A stretch of 64,000 bases of DNA from Nemophila menziesii (GCA_029959085.1 JARWIR010000010.1:16885001-16949000), one strand, 5' to 3'. Counted from the first letter of the stretch, positions 1 to 12,393 are shown. Notes: generated by a model from the sequence alone, not told the origin. Numbers and translations: made by a program.

Positions 1-759
1 TTATTTTATATTAAGTTCATTTAATCATTCAATTCAATATGTATCATATGTATATTATTTAAGTTGGATTTTATTTTCTAAAGTATTGTGAAATATTTTT
101 TTACAGGTTGATGGTAAGATTGTTGGACATGACATTTCAAAAATTATAAAAGGTAAATAATACAAACTTAAAATTATCCATACATTTTAATGGTTTCAAT
201 TTTCATTTTTCAGTTACATACATTCATATATAAATTTTTTATTTATATTTTATTAATTTAAGTTAATTAGTGCATTATAATGTTTAGATGTTTTATGAGT
301 ATCTTTGCATACTATATTATTTTCTACTTTTTGTTCTTCATTTTGCATAAAAGATATGGTAGGTAGACGTTTCATTTTATAGATAACACTGAATTCTTCA
401 TACATTCGATAAGCTTTTATATAAGATTCATCAACTTGAATCTTCGCGTCCTAAAATCTTACAAAGCACCAGAATTTGTTCCCATTTCTCTCATCATGTA
501 CGCATGAGAAGTGTGTACTTTTCAGATATTTATCTCTCGTTCTTAAGGTCAATAAATTAGATATGAATATATTAAGTGAGTTTTTTCCATAAATAACTAT
601 TACTAAAATCTAATTGAAAGTTAACCCAAGCCCAACCCTAAGTTTTACAATTGTAATTCATAAATTCGTAATACTCAACATATGATATTTGGACTTGCAC
701 TTCTCTCTTTTATCTTATATAGTATATTTATATGTGTTCTAGTTAAGTTAGACTATAAT

Positions 760-2290
760 TGTTGCGAGAATTACCGCTAGCGACCGCCCAAATCGTTGCT
801 AGTGGTATGAAAATTGGTAGCGAAAAGTGATTATCACCTTTAGCAATAGTTAGCGGTTGCTAAAAGGTCGACGTTAGTTGCTGGTCTTTAAAGGTACCCC
901 TCTACCTAGAGAACTCTTTTTTGGTCTCTTAACGTGATACATTACCAACCAGCGGATTGCTCGCTAAAGTTAGGGTATTTTAGCAACCACTAGCGGTTGC
1001 AAGTACGTTAGTAGCTTTAACGACTATGTGTGACAATTAATACTTCGAACTCTTTTACGAGTACACAGTGGTCGCTAGACTTTTTTACTTTAGAGACAAC
1101 GTAGTGGTCGCTAGTACTCCCTTGTTCGGCCACTAGGTGGTCGCTTGAGTTGTATAAATAAAATTTAAGAGATTTTTTATTTATTCATTTAAAGTTCTTC
1201 ATTACCACACCTACTAAACCCAAATTACACTAAAAGCATACTAAATCTAATATAATCAACAAATTTAAGTTTTTTTGCTATACAAAATAAAACCAACCAA
1301 CTTATACTATTAGTCTGTATCGTATTCGTCCTGCTCAAGGCCAATAATCTCATCATCACTATCTGTATTCACCATCTGGTGGAAATCAACCTCATATGCA
1401 TTGTAGTCTCAAGTATCGTGCGACTCTTTCTCATCATCTAAAATAGTTGGATCATGCTCTTATCTATCTTGGTCTACTTCGGTGGATTCTTCATTATTCA
1501 TGCTTAATCCATATATCTATAATGTGCCATTCACAATAGGTATTGACTCAGAGGTATCAATCGTCAAAATGACACCCACAATATCTCCACTCCAACCGTG
1601 ATGATCACTTATTTAACATTTTAAACACAATAATATAAAGCATAAAAAATAAAAAATAAATTATGAATGGAAAATGAAAGAAATACCTCAACGAAATTAG
1701 TAGATTGAATGATAGAAATGAGTCCCACTGAATTGGGCTATCTTTGGTGGTATCCATGGTGGCACAAGAGATGTGGCGGAAAATGATGGCTCCATTGTGA
1801 GATTTTTTGAAATTGATTTTTTTTGGGAAGGTTATTAAGATTGTGGAAAAATATGGATTGGGAAAGTTTCTACAAATACGTTTTGTAGTTGCTATACAAC
1901 CCCCTGTAGCGACCGTTTGAGGGTGGCTGCCAAATGATGTGTATCTTTTAGCGACCACTATTGTAATCGGTAATTTTTTTTAAATTTTTTTTATTTAATG
2001 TATCTTTACGGATTATTGTGGTGGTCGCTAATAACCTCTAGTTACTAGCGATTGATTGGTGGTCGGTATAAAGTTTTTCTTAATTTTTTTATGTTAAATA
2101 AAATATTATCCATCAATAACGTGGTCTTTATTAGTTGGCACGTACCCCTTTAGTGACCGCACCACTCGTCAAAAGACTTAAATACTTTTTTTTACTTTTG
2201 AAAATCATTATTGATCGTGAAAATTCCTGTAATTAGCGACTACCTGGGTGGTCTTCAGAAGTGTGGTGATTAAAAGGCATCCTCTAGTAA
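760..2290. mobile_element. Non-autonomous DNA-transposon-like segment with GTGGTCGCTA repeats
   Basis: About ten short motifs of the form GTGGTCGCTA or its complement TAGCGACCAC cluster at both ends (780-1145 and 1900-2250), in both orientations, around an AT-rich centre without coding capacity. Reiterated subterminal motifs like these are typical of CACTA and some MULE elements. I could not find convincing terminal inverted repeats or a target duplication, so the superfamily is not settled. A 117-codon minus-strand frame inside it overlaps the repeats and has no recognisable domain. The same segment lies at 55370-56890. Confidence 0.5.
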
Positions 2291-2321
2291 TGTAGTTGGA
2301 GTAATTAAGTTGAACTTTGTG

Positions 2322-2698
2322 TATTGAAGGAGAAGCTTGGGCCCTTCTACTTTCTCTCAGAACAACAGGGGAAAATAATACTCAGAGTAGCATTTTCTAC
2401 TTTGACAACCTTGAGCTGGTTCAAGGAATCAACAAAAAAGGAAGTCTCCACTGGAGTCTAAACACAATTATCGATGAAATTAATGGATGGTTAAATGATT
2501 TGCCGTTATGGAAAATAGCGTACACTAAGAGAAAGCATAACCTAGTAGCTGACGCATTAGCAAAATGTATTAGAAGAAACATTAGTCTACTGGGATGGAA
2601 GGATTACTCGATAACTAGATCGACTAGCTATTTACTTAGTCTTTTATCTTCATTGTAATCTCCGTTTTTTTTTACGTTTGTCAAAAAAAAAAAAAAAA
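2322..2698 (+). mobile_element. 5'-truncated LINE insertion (RNase H end plus poly-A)
   Basis: The open frame 2317-2658 encodes an RNase H-like domain of the kind found at the 3' end of plant L1-type LINEs. It shows a YFDNLELVQGI strand and a HNLVADALAK helix near the end, the usual His/Asp region of this family. The stop is followed by a short 3' tail and a run of about 16 A. The insertion is flanked by a 14-bp target duplication, AGTTGAACTTTGTG at 2308-2321 and GTTGAACATTGTG just after the poly-A (one mismatch; exact in the second copy of the block). This is a dead-on-arrival fragment: no endonuclease or reverse transcriptase is present. Confidence 0.85.
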
Positions 2699-2713
2699 GA
2701 GTTGAACATTGTG

Positions 2714-3229
2714 GAGTTTCTATGTAGCCGAGCTCAGAAACCCATGCGTGCCTACATAGTATGAAAAATTATACTATTCACCCATTTGTAATGATCTTTC
2801 CCCCGGTCACCGTTTTTGTTATATTAAAGCATACCAACACCTATATTATCAATATTTGGTATAGATTACATGTTTCACGATAGAGGTAACGTATACATAC
2901 TATTTTACACACAAACACATACAAGATCAAACTCAACATAGCAATCTTGCTTGTGTGCCATCTCAAATGCTAAACCTGACAACTTACATGCAGATCCATT
3001 AGGAGGAGTTCCAATAAAGGCCCCTCGAAGTCAGGCAAGGTAAAGAACGTGTTGAAAGATGTGAAGTCTTCGGTAAGTGGACGGCCCGGTTGCGCATGGC
3101 TGGATTCAAGGATCAACCGATAAGTTCACTCGTTGCTGACTCACTTCGTTCTAAACTCAGTGGTGGGACACGTGGCAATCCGGGATTTACTGTGCAGGAA
3201 CAAAAAGGTGGGATCTGCTTTGGTTGGAT
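2714..3229. other. Non-coding stretch between LINE and hexokinase fragment
   Basis: No gene is recognisable here. The stretch is almost identical in the second copy of the block except for the 120-bp deletion near 3020. Sequence just upstream of the hexokinase homology does not match the expected preceding hexokinase exon, so the capture breakpoint probably lies near 3225. Confidence 0.5.
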
Positions 3230-4453
<1,224 letters not shown>

Positions 4454-4500
4454 CTATAGTATAAATATGTTTTTCTTCATATTTATCTTTTTTAAGGTTG

Positions 4501-4616
4501 AGATAGATAGTTGGTTAGGTTACTCTGCAGAGACCAAGAGGTCCTGGGATCGAATCTCATTGGAGTTAAAATGACTCCGAATCCAAAGTGGCTCTCCCAT
4601 GTATTAAAAAAAAAAA
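4501..4616 (+). mobile_element. Short tRNA-derived SINE (116 bp)
   Basis: The 116-bp unit has a box A-like TAGTTGGTTAGG near its start, a box B-like GGATCGAATCT about 40 bases on, and ends in a run of about 12 A. It is flanked by a perfect 16-bp target duplication, ATCTTTTTTAAGGTTG, at 4485-4500 and 4617-4632. Internal pol III boxes plus poly-A and a long target duplication define a SINE mobilised by a LINE. It lies just after the hexokinase stop and is present at the same place in copy 3, so it inserted before the block duplicated. Confidence 0.85.
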
Positions 4617-4825
4617 ATCTTTTTTAAGGTTGCATAATGTTTTAACTAATTGGAAAATTTGTCATGTATGTTATGTTAACAAATATGTTAGTTGAAAGAT
4701 TAACACCAAGAGTGCGTCACTTAATTTGTTACAATGACGCCTTTATTAGTGACAAAGTAAGCACACGCCTCTCTTACAATGACTGCAATCAGACGTGTGT
4801 TAGATAAAGAGGAAAACACGTAACA

Positions 4826-5345
4826 CTAATGCCCAATGGTATATTGAGATTCTTGATCGGGTTCAGATTCAGATTCTTGATCGGGTTCAGACTCAGGTTC
4901 TTGATCGGGTTCAAATTCTTGATCGGGTTCGGATTTAGATTGAGATTCTTGATCGGGTTCAGATTCAGGTTCTTGATTGGGTTCAGATTCAGATTCTTGA
5001 TCGGGTTCAGATTCGGGTTCTTGATCGGGCTCAGGTTCAGATTCTTGATCACGGTGTTGAGATTGCAGTCCTCTAAATCTTTTTCTCTCTTCTTTGTCAT
5101 AAATCTTGCATAAAACCCAATCATCTAACTGCAAAAACAATACAATAAATATAAATCAAAATTATAGCTATGATCTAAAGAATAGTAGTGAAAGGAATCA
5201 GAAAAGCATGTTTTCTCTTCCTTGAAGGACCATCGAGTGAGGTATACTCATGCATTATCCAATTTGTTTTTGTCCTCACTTTATCTTTTTCTTCATAGAA
5301 CACAAATCCCTTTCGAGAACCAACGTGTTTTCTAGCAAGTTGTTA
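4826..5345 (-). pseudogene. NAC-domain transcription factor fragment with acidic repeat tail
   Basis: Two exons read on the minus strand. The upstream one (about 5345 to 5187) gives GSRKGFVFYEEKDKVRTKTN followed by WIMHEYTSLDG, the NAC subdomain D that contributes to DNA binding. The next (5128 downwards, acceptor GCAG) gives LDDWVLCKIYDKEERKRF, the NAC subdomain E. After subdomain E the frame runs into about 65 residues of Asp/Glu/Gln/Ser/Pro repeats and stops at 4826. Subdomains A-C and any natural C-terminal activation domain are missing. The final codons come from the adjoining duplicated block. This is a captured fragment; whether the acidic repeat was part of the parent gene is unknown. 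Confidence 0.8.
4847..5048. repeat. Minisatellite, units of 12-24 bp
   Basis: About ten imperfect tandem units built on GATTCTTGATCGGGTTCAGA. Minus-strand translation gives PDQESESE-type repeats, because unit lengths are multiples of three. It begins exactly where similarity to copy 3 of the block ends. Confidence 0.9.
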
Positions 5346-5920
5346 TCTTCCAGGTACTTCCCTTTTTCCGATAACCATTCTAATTGAGCTAATCTATACT
5401 ATGAATTTAATTATATCTAATCGTTATGCTTTATATTTTAGATTTCAGCTAATTTTTAATATTCATCTTTTTTCTAACGACCATATTTAATTTTTGAAGC
5501 CCTTTTTTGCATTAATCGAACAAATTCACTTGGTGAAACACACAAAGATCAATCAAATAAGTAGAACCTAACAAGGGTTCCAAATTCCACTTATAAGTGA
5601 TTCAGATCATACAAGAGTCAAATTTAAACTGAAAGGGGTAGTTCTATTTTTCATTAATTTTACTTAGTTTAAAGCTAATATTTTTTAATGGTAATAATGA
5701 TTAAGCAATATTTCTTTGACACATCGGGTAATGTTTAAAGCAATATGGAACTGTCTGTTTGTTAATTACATAAAATTAGCAGGGAACTTGTGAGCTTTTG
5801 TTTTTTCTTTTAATTTCTTTTTATCTATATTAAGATTGACTTGTGTAATAGCCCCAAATTTTTTAGAGTGTAGTTGTCCTATATTTTGCAGATTTGGTTA
5901 GATTACGAGGGACCGAGAAT
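5346..5920. other. AT-rich stretch, no gene seen
   Basis: No coding similarity recognised. A possible splice acceptor TTTTGCAG at 5883-5890 lies just before the first ANTH exon, so an untranslated leader exon of that gene could lie in this stretch. Confidence 0.4.
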
Positions 5921-7704
5921 ATGTTTGGAAGAGGTACAGAGAGTAGCCTTAGGAAAACCCTTGGAGCAATCAAGGATAGGGTTAGTTTGGCTAAAATTAA
6001 CAGTACATTCAAGGTAAAATCTCTACAGTACTATATTTGTGTTGTATGTTGTTTTCTCTCTTATTCTTTTTTGCTTTCATCATTGAATAAGAGCTAGACG
6101 CATCAATAGTTAAGGCAACAAAACACAATGAGTGCCCTGCTAAAGAAAAGTACCTGAAAGGTAGGTAATATCGTTAAGGTTGAAATAGCAGGTGCGATTT
6201 AGCGAAAGATGTAAATTTCCTATAGTATTATTATCGTCTAATTGAACCTGAAGCAACTAAGTTTTGTTGTTTCAGTGATATTTGCGTCTATATCCGCTAC
6301 CAGGCTTCGTGCTGACGTGGCATATTGCATACATGCTCTTGCTCGACGATTGAACAAGACACATAACTGGACGGTATGTTCTCTAGCTTATATGAATTTG
6401 AGTTATTTATACAAACAATTATATGTTTTGTTTATGTTCGATCAACCATTATAAGTTGCTTGTTTTTTTTTTTCTTTTTTTTGATTCAGGTTGCTTTGAA
6501 AACATTAATTGTTATTCATCGTGCGATAAAAGAGGTGGACCGAACTTTTCTAGAAGAATTGGTCAATGCAGCCACATGGTGTAGCGGCTCATAACATTAT
6601 CATTCAGTTAGCAGTCAAAATCGTAAGTCTAAATATGTTTTTACTTATGTCTTTAAATTCTCAACTCCCATTAGCTTATAAGGTTTAGCCTTTTTCTTAA
6701 TATTTCAGATTGCTGAGGAGAGTGTAAAAATATGTAGTGTTATAAGTGATGGCATGGTTAATTTAGTGGATAAGGTAAGCCATCATTTTCTGAAATTTTG
6801 TTATCATTTTTTGAAATTTATAGGTTAATGGAGATGTAATATCTCAACATAACATAACAGTTCTTTGAGATGCCACATCAAGAGGCAGTTAAATCTCTCG
6901 ATATATACAGTAGATCTGTACTACAGGTAAATTTTCCATCAAATATATATTCAATTGAATATCACAAGTTAGCTTTTAGTGAATTTTCTGTCTTGTCTTT
7001 CGGTATAGGATGAGAGGTTTTCTGAATTTTTTCATGTATGCAAGAGAATTGATGCGGAACCTAGCGAAGAATTTCCTATAATTGAGAAGGTTTAGACTCT
7101 TTCTCATTACTTATAATTTGTCATACTTTCAGTTTGACTTAATAGTTTTCTTATTGTTTTATTTGTGGATAGCCCCCTTCATCATTTCTACAAGCTATGA
7201 AGGAGTATGTTCGAGAAGCAGCGTGTATTTCCAATGCTCGCATGGATTTGCTTGTACCACTCGGTAAGTTTTGTTTAGATAAGATATGTGAATGTTGGTA
7301 TAAAAGTCTATCTCTGATTGGTTATGGATTCATAATAGGTGGAGCCAACCAGCAAGCTTCGACTACTCCAAATTTAGAGAATGAGAGTACAAGCTGGGAG
7401 CTGGCACTTGACGAGAGTGCGACAAATACTAGCAAACTGGTATCTAATGTATTGCTAATAATTATACACTTAGCTAATTTTAACGTTTCATGCTCTTAAA
7501 AATTCATTTTATCTCATGGTCTAGGCCGGTGGGCTGGACAGTCTTTATGAAGACTGTTCAATGAGCTATAACCCGTTCTATCTTTCCAATGAGCAAGAGC
7601 AGATGATAATGATGACCACACAACAGCAGGCACAAGATACAAACCCTTTTGAAATTTCCTATATGCCTGTGCAAGCATATAATCCTTTTACAGGCCTCGT
7701 GTAA
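5921..7704 (+). pseudogene. ANTH-domain clathrin assembly protein (AP180/CALM-like), internally deleted
   Basis: ANTH proteins bind PI(4,5)P2 and recruit clathrin during endocytosis. Exons lie at about 5921-6013, 6094-6160, 6276-6373, 6490-6622, 6709-6774, 6861-6926, 7009-7089, 7173-7263, 7339-7439 and 7525-7704, with GT-AG introns. The start is the ATG at 5921 (MFGRGTESSLRKTLGAIKDR). Family strings: ASIVKATKHNECPAKE (lipid-binding KATxHxE core), [28 protein letters not shown]. The tail carries WELALDES and three NPF motifs (YNPFY, TNPFE, YNPFT) that bind EH-domain or clathrin partners. In the fourth exon LEELVN is followed by a frame-shifted PHGVAAHNIIIQ, so roughly 100 residues of the ANTH domain are missing and the frame is lost. 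No in-frame start extends it. I judge it a pseudogene or captured copy. Confidence 0.85.
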
Positions 7705-8035
7705 GGGACAATTTATAGAATGGAAGTTCAACTTGATGTTGTTATGATAATGTGAAGAATAGAGATGTGAAATGTCTTGTGTAAGGGAAAGAATTAGGAG
7801 AGAATATTTGTTTGATAATTAGGTAGATGGAGGCCCTTTGGTATTGTCATTTTATTTAGTATTAGTATTCAAAGGTGGAGGGACAATTTTTAGGAGTAGG
7901 ATTATGTGTAATGGTTATTTATTTTTTTATCTCTGCATATCTAATATTTGTAATTATTTATTTAAAGTTAAACTTTGCATTATCTCCTCTTTTTCCGTAT
8001 GTTATTTCCTTTGCACTACAAAAAAAAGAAAATAG

Positions 8036-8300
8036 GTGGCGGTTATTTTGACCTTTGGTGGCGGTTATAACCGCCACACAAACTTTTGTGGCACTTGCAC
8101 AACCGCCACCAAGAACGCCACTATGTTCGGAGCCACCTATTGTTCTGGTGGCAGTTGCAAAATACTGCCACAGATACTAAAGGTGGCGGTTTTTTACGAA
8201 ATACGCCACAAACGGTACGGTGGCGGTCACCCTGACACGCTACCTAAGATGGAGTCTTCAAAAAAAAGAAAATTACTGTTAACCGCCACCAATTCTCTAT
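8036..8300. repeat. CACTA left subterminal repeats (GGTGGCGGT)
   Basis: At least ten copies of GGTGGCGG or its complement in both orientations, some forming small hairpins such as GGTGGCGGTTATAACCGCCAC. These arrays are the usual binding sites for the transposase accessory protein in CACTA elements. Confidence 0.75.
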
Positions 8301-8983
8301 AGAACTTTTAAAAAAAAAACCAGCGACATAAAATAGCTAAAAATACTAAAAATCAATTTATTTAGCTTTTTGACAGAAAACCAGCGACATAAAATAGCTA
8401 AAAAAACAGAAAAAACATATAATATAATATTACAAAATCTATAAATTGAATTTTTTTTCCTCAGCCATCAAAATATAAATTGAATTTTATTCAGCCGCTT
8501 GTTTGTTTTGTATCCTCTCCAGTAGCTTCAGCCTTTCCTGTCCTTGTCCCTGTGGGAAATCATATTTTTCCATCAAAGGCATTACCAGAATTTGCACTAT
8601 AGGTCCCTATATTATGCAAAAATTGAAATATATGCCCCTATAAAGAAACGAACGAGACAATACCTTGTTGCTAGCTAGAGGGTCTCGAAACTGGGTACAC
8701 AATGTAAATCAGCTGCAAGACAGGTCCCTATATTATGCAAAAATTGAACAATAGGTCCTTATATTAGTAAAATTATACATAAAACCTGCTCTGTGAAGAC
8801 CAAATTTGCATAGAATAACGTGTTTAACATTCCAATATCTTCCCAATAGTGACTGAATAAATACGCCTGATCATAACAATTTATTAGAACAATTTTATAG
8901 GCATTAGAAAACTCCTGCAATTTTAAAAAAATTAAAAAACAAAACAAATAAATCAATAAAATTTACATTTTTAATCCTCATAC

Positions 8984-9290
8984 CATATCATCAGATGTTA
9001 AAGTTCCTGTTTTATGAAAACAACATATATCAACCTGCACAAACAAAACAAAAAAGCATATTTACACAAAAGACCCCTAAAGTTTAATGAAAATGCAAAA
9101 GTTCACCTTTCCAGCAAAAGGGATACGAAAAGGTTCAGTACAGAATATTCCAAGACGAGCCAAAGCAATAAAAGAAGTATTAACAGCTATAGATAATTCC
9201 ATAGGTAATTCAGGAGGAATTACTGAAGTAATAATCAATGAACAGCTTAAAATAAGCTTGTATTTACTCCTTGTTGGATCTTCAAGCCCC
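8984..9290 (-). pseudogene. P5-type ATPase exon fragment inside CACTA
   Basis: P5A ATPases are ER membrane P-type pumps. Exon 9107-9290 encodes [32 protein letters not shown] and [16 protein letters not shown], the membrane segment with the PPELP signature diagnostic for P5 pumps. Exon 8984-9034 (17 codons, GT-AG borders) encodes the phosphorylation loop and reads VDICCFHKTGTLTSDDM. The invariant phosphorylated Asp of DKTGT is His here (CAT for GAT), so no phosphoenzyme could form. Further downstream exons do not match. It is a captured genomic fragment with its introns. An adjoining minus-strand frame (8759-8956) shows no further resemblance to the pump. Confidence 0.85.
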
Positions 9291-9401
9291 TGTAAATTAC
9301 ACATTACACACATAATGTAAGTACAAACAATAAATTTATCAATAGAATAATATTTTATTAATAGAATAATTAATTTAAATAATATGTTAGTTATTATTTA
9401 C

Positions 9402-9825
9402 CTGTTTCCCTTCTATTCTTCCAATTTTAGTCTCCAAAGTTTTCACTGCATGACTACTATTTGCACATCTGTTCCGATTAAATTTATTTTTCCTCGTAAT
9501 CCAATTCCTTAAAAATCAACCAGTTTATAACATAAAATTTTTAAAAAATAGCATTTGAATTTTTATATCTCACCTCTTCTCTAGTAGAAGCTGTATGTTC
9601 CATAGATTCGTCGATTTTACAGTCCACATTATCAAGTCTAGAAGATAAATGCCTTTTAGTAACCTGTAAAAGATTATGTGTCAGGGGTATATTTGTCGCT
9701 TTTTTAAGCTATAGGGTACTTACTGCTATTGAAGAATAAACACCCTCGGGTTGCTTTGAAACACCAACACAAGCATCGGATATACCACATTTTTTAGTGA
9801 ACATCATATTTGAAACTTTATAACC
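9402..9825 (-). pseudogene. DUF1664 protein exon fragments inside CACTA
   Basis: Three minus-strand exons with GT-AG borders: 9724-9825 (GYKVSNMMFTKKCGISDACV, ending GVYSSIA), 9574-9663 (VTKRHLSSRLDNVDCKIDES) and about 9402-9468 (HAVKTLETKIGRIEGKQ). This order and these motifs match plant DUF1664 proteins, small membrane-anchored coiled-coil proteins of unknown function. The introns are short and intact, but no start, membrane segment or C-terminus is present. It lies directly upstream (on the minus strand) of the P5 ATPase fragment, so one transcript could in principle join both. The identification rests on motif recall; a database search should confirm it. Confidence 0.7.
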
Positions 9826-11734
9826 CTGAAAAAATCATAAATATTTATTATTAATTGTAAAAATGAAGGAAAAAAGGGGAAAAAAATTACCTTTCCACCA
9901 AATATATCCATATCCAACTACTACAACTATGATATAACTACACCACATTTGCTTGAACCTGCACATTTTAACGTTTTTTAGATGATTATATAATCAAAAA
10001 AATGTTATATAAGAGTAACCTGGATTATTTGATGTGACAATAATTATCAACCTGATGATGATGATGTTTTTAAGACTTTCAACTCATTTCGCAAATTATC
10101 AACCTGTAGAAAACAATTATTACTCATTCTTTGTAACATTAAAACAATTGAAATTACATTTTACTAACCATTTTGATTAACATATCATCGCCTGGTTTGG
10201 AATTGGTTGAATTATCTTTTTAAATTATTGCAAAAGGATTTAAAATCTGCAATACAAGGTTAAATGGACTTTTAAGCTTTTTTCGGAAAATGTTTCCTCA
10301 TTAAAACATTAGATTATTGAAAGGGCTTACAAGTTAAAGAATATAATAAATAATATACCATAAACAGCAAAAACATGAGTCCGGGCTTTTAATAGTTTAT
10401 TTCGCAAGGCTGAAAACCATCAAACTTTTTGAAAAACGCAGCATCTTGATCTTTTGCAGCAACCATCTAAATCATTCGAAATAAATATTAAATTAAAGAT
10501 CGATAAAATATTTAAATGGTTTTACTCACAGCGTTATGTAAATGATCCATACGAAAAACAGGGAATCGAAGAAAATATATTCCACTTGATGTTATTTTTC
10601 CTGTTTTGCACTATCCTCCTATACACACCCGTGAGACTAAAAAAAATGCTTATTCAAGGCTTAAAAGCTGCAATAATTCAAGAATTACCTTAAATTTGCT
10701 TTTATCTCGTGAATAGACTCGGCAAACTATGCCTTCTTCTGCTTCATTTTATGTTACTGTAATAGAATAGAAATGAGCAGTTTGTTTGAAGATATTATAT
10801 TAAATAATATTCGATATTTTAGTAGAGGAATTAGATTTAAACCTTTCTTGATAAAGGCTGATCTAAAGGTAGAGGTTGAATTAAACCATACCATTTAATG
10901 CCTCCACTAATACAGTAGCTGATACTGTAGTTTTTATTGGAACACCAAGTTTACTGTAGTTAAAAAACGAGTTAATTGCATTACTGGTCCTGTGTTATTT
11001 AGAAATAGCATAATATAGCAGACCTGAAAAGTAGTATTAACAGTTCCTAAACTTGAAAGATCCATCTCAAGATCTTGTCCTTCTGATTCAACAGCCTGGA
11101 AAATGGTATAAATATGTCACTAAAGAAATTAAAGTTGGCTCAACTCTAAAGTTCCAGCCTAAACACTAAATTTTTGCATAAAAGCAGGGGCAAATTATGT
11201 ATACCTGCACCATCACCGTCACATGTACCTGTACCACCACCACCATGTTGCCGCTTCTGGAACATCTCAGCTAACTTCAAAGTCCCCAATTTTTTTCAAG
11301 AATCAGTATACAAACGTATTAGACACAATAATTACTTTATTGCTAAACCTTTGGAAAGCTCTAACACTTGTTATATTCAATTGCTCCGAATTAACTGGCC
11401 TAATTATTAGAGAACCTAATTACTATATGATTCAATGACTATGCCCAAGGAAACACCTTCAGTCGCAACATTTAATTAAAAACTTATGCTTTAAACAATA
11501 CGACAAATTGCCAAGGAGTGGGAGGGTATCACTACTACGGTGGAGAAGAATCGAAAGGGAACAAACGAGAGGTGAAATAGAAGTGGAAAAAAGCAGAGAA
11601 AGGACAAATATAAATGAGAAACACTAGACCGCTTAAACGCCGGAGATTCAGCGGCGGAGCAAATCACACCAAAACCTAAAAAACTTACAAGAAAAGAGGT
11701 TATATTATTAGCTTGTTGCCGTTGCCGTTGCCGT

Positions 11735-11812
11735 CGCCGTGAAGAATGAGAGTCGTCGCCGTGAAGAATGAGAGCCGTCGCCGTGAAGAAGGAGAGCCCT
11801 TCATCGGAGAAG
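11735..11812. repeat. Short tandem repeat, about 27-bp unit
   Basis: Three units of GTCGCCGTGAAGAATGAGAG type in the right part of the CACTA element, preceded by a GCCGTT hexamer run. No function is apparent. Confidence 0.7.
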
Positions 11813-12103
11813 ATGAGCGAGAAGAAAAGTTAGGTTTAGGGTTTTCAATCGATCGTGTGGAGAGAAGAAAAGAATGTTAGTCTTTGAGAAATAAATATTG
11901 AAAATGTATAAAAGGAATGAAATGAACGGAACAACACATCAAGTTTTGACTTAGTCAAAACAGCATAGTACAATAAGAAATGAACATATGGTAGCAGTAT
12001 TTATAAAGAGTGCCACGTATATTTTTTAAAGATTATATTTTTCCTTGCGGTTGACTTTAATGCCACCAAATAAGTGCTACGTATAATAGAATTTTTTGTA
12101 GTG

Positions 12104-12393
12104 TTGGATTTCCCCCAGTCCATCTCTCCCTTCTCTTTCTCAGGCGAGCTGTTTTGGACTGCATCTTCTCAAGCGTCTATTTATGGGATTCTACTAAGGT
12201 TAATTTTGTTTGTTTCTTTAGCTTCTTTCATATTTTCTTTTTCATTAATTGTTTTTATTTTATTAAACTTTTTGTTTAACATCCAAATTTAAGTTGTTCT
12301 ACCACAATATTATATTGACCTATCGTCAATTTCCAAGAGGTCTTATGCATTGGAGCAACACTGACCTCTATTTCTTAGAGGCTTAAAGGTCAG
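12104..12393. other. Flank between CACTA and copia relic
   Basis: Pyrimidine-rich then AT-rich sequence; no gene seen. The bases after the CACTA target duplication may belong to the same host sequence that lies before 8011. Confidence 0.4.

Larger units (their letters stand above)
8014..12103 (-). mobile_element. Complete CACTA transposon carrying host-gene exons
   Basis: The left end starts CACTACAAAAAA and the right end finishes TTTTTTGTAGTG, giving matching inverted termini. The flanks are TTG at 8011-8013 and TTG at 12104-12106, the 3-bp target duplication expected for CACTA elements. Bases 8036-8300 hold many GGTGGCGGT and ACCGCCACC subterminal motifs. No TNPD/TNPA-like transposase was recognised, so it is probably non-autonomous. 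The interior carries minus-strand exons of at least two unrelated plant genes, annotated separately. Between 9830 and 11700 several further short minus-strand exon-like pieces with splice borders occur (for example AVESEGQDLEMDLSSLGTV near 11040-11095) that I could not assign. Confidence 0.9.

Noticed and set aside
4501..4616. Functional tRNA gene
   Set aside because: Box A and B are present but acceptor arms do not pair, and the unit ends in poly-A with a target duplication, so it is a SINE.
4829..5113. Phe/Leu/Arg-rich plus-strand frame
   Set aside because: Shadow of the minisatellite; the minus strand carries the NAC reading.
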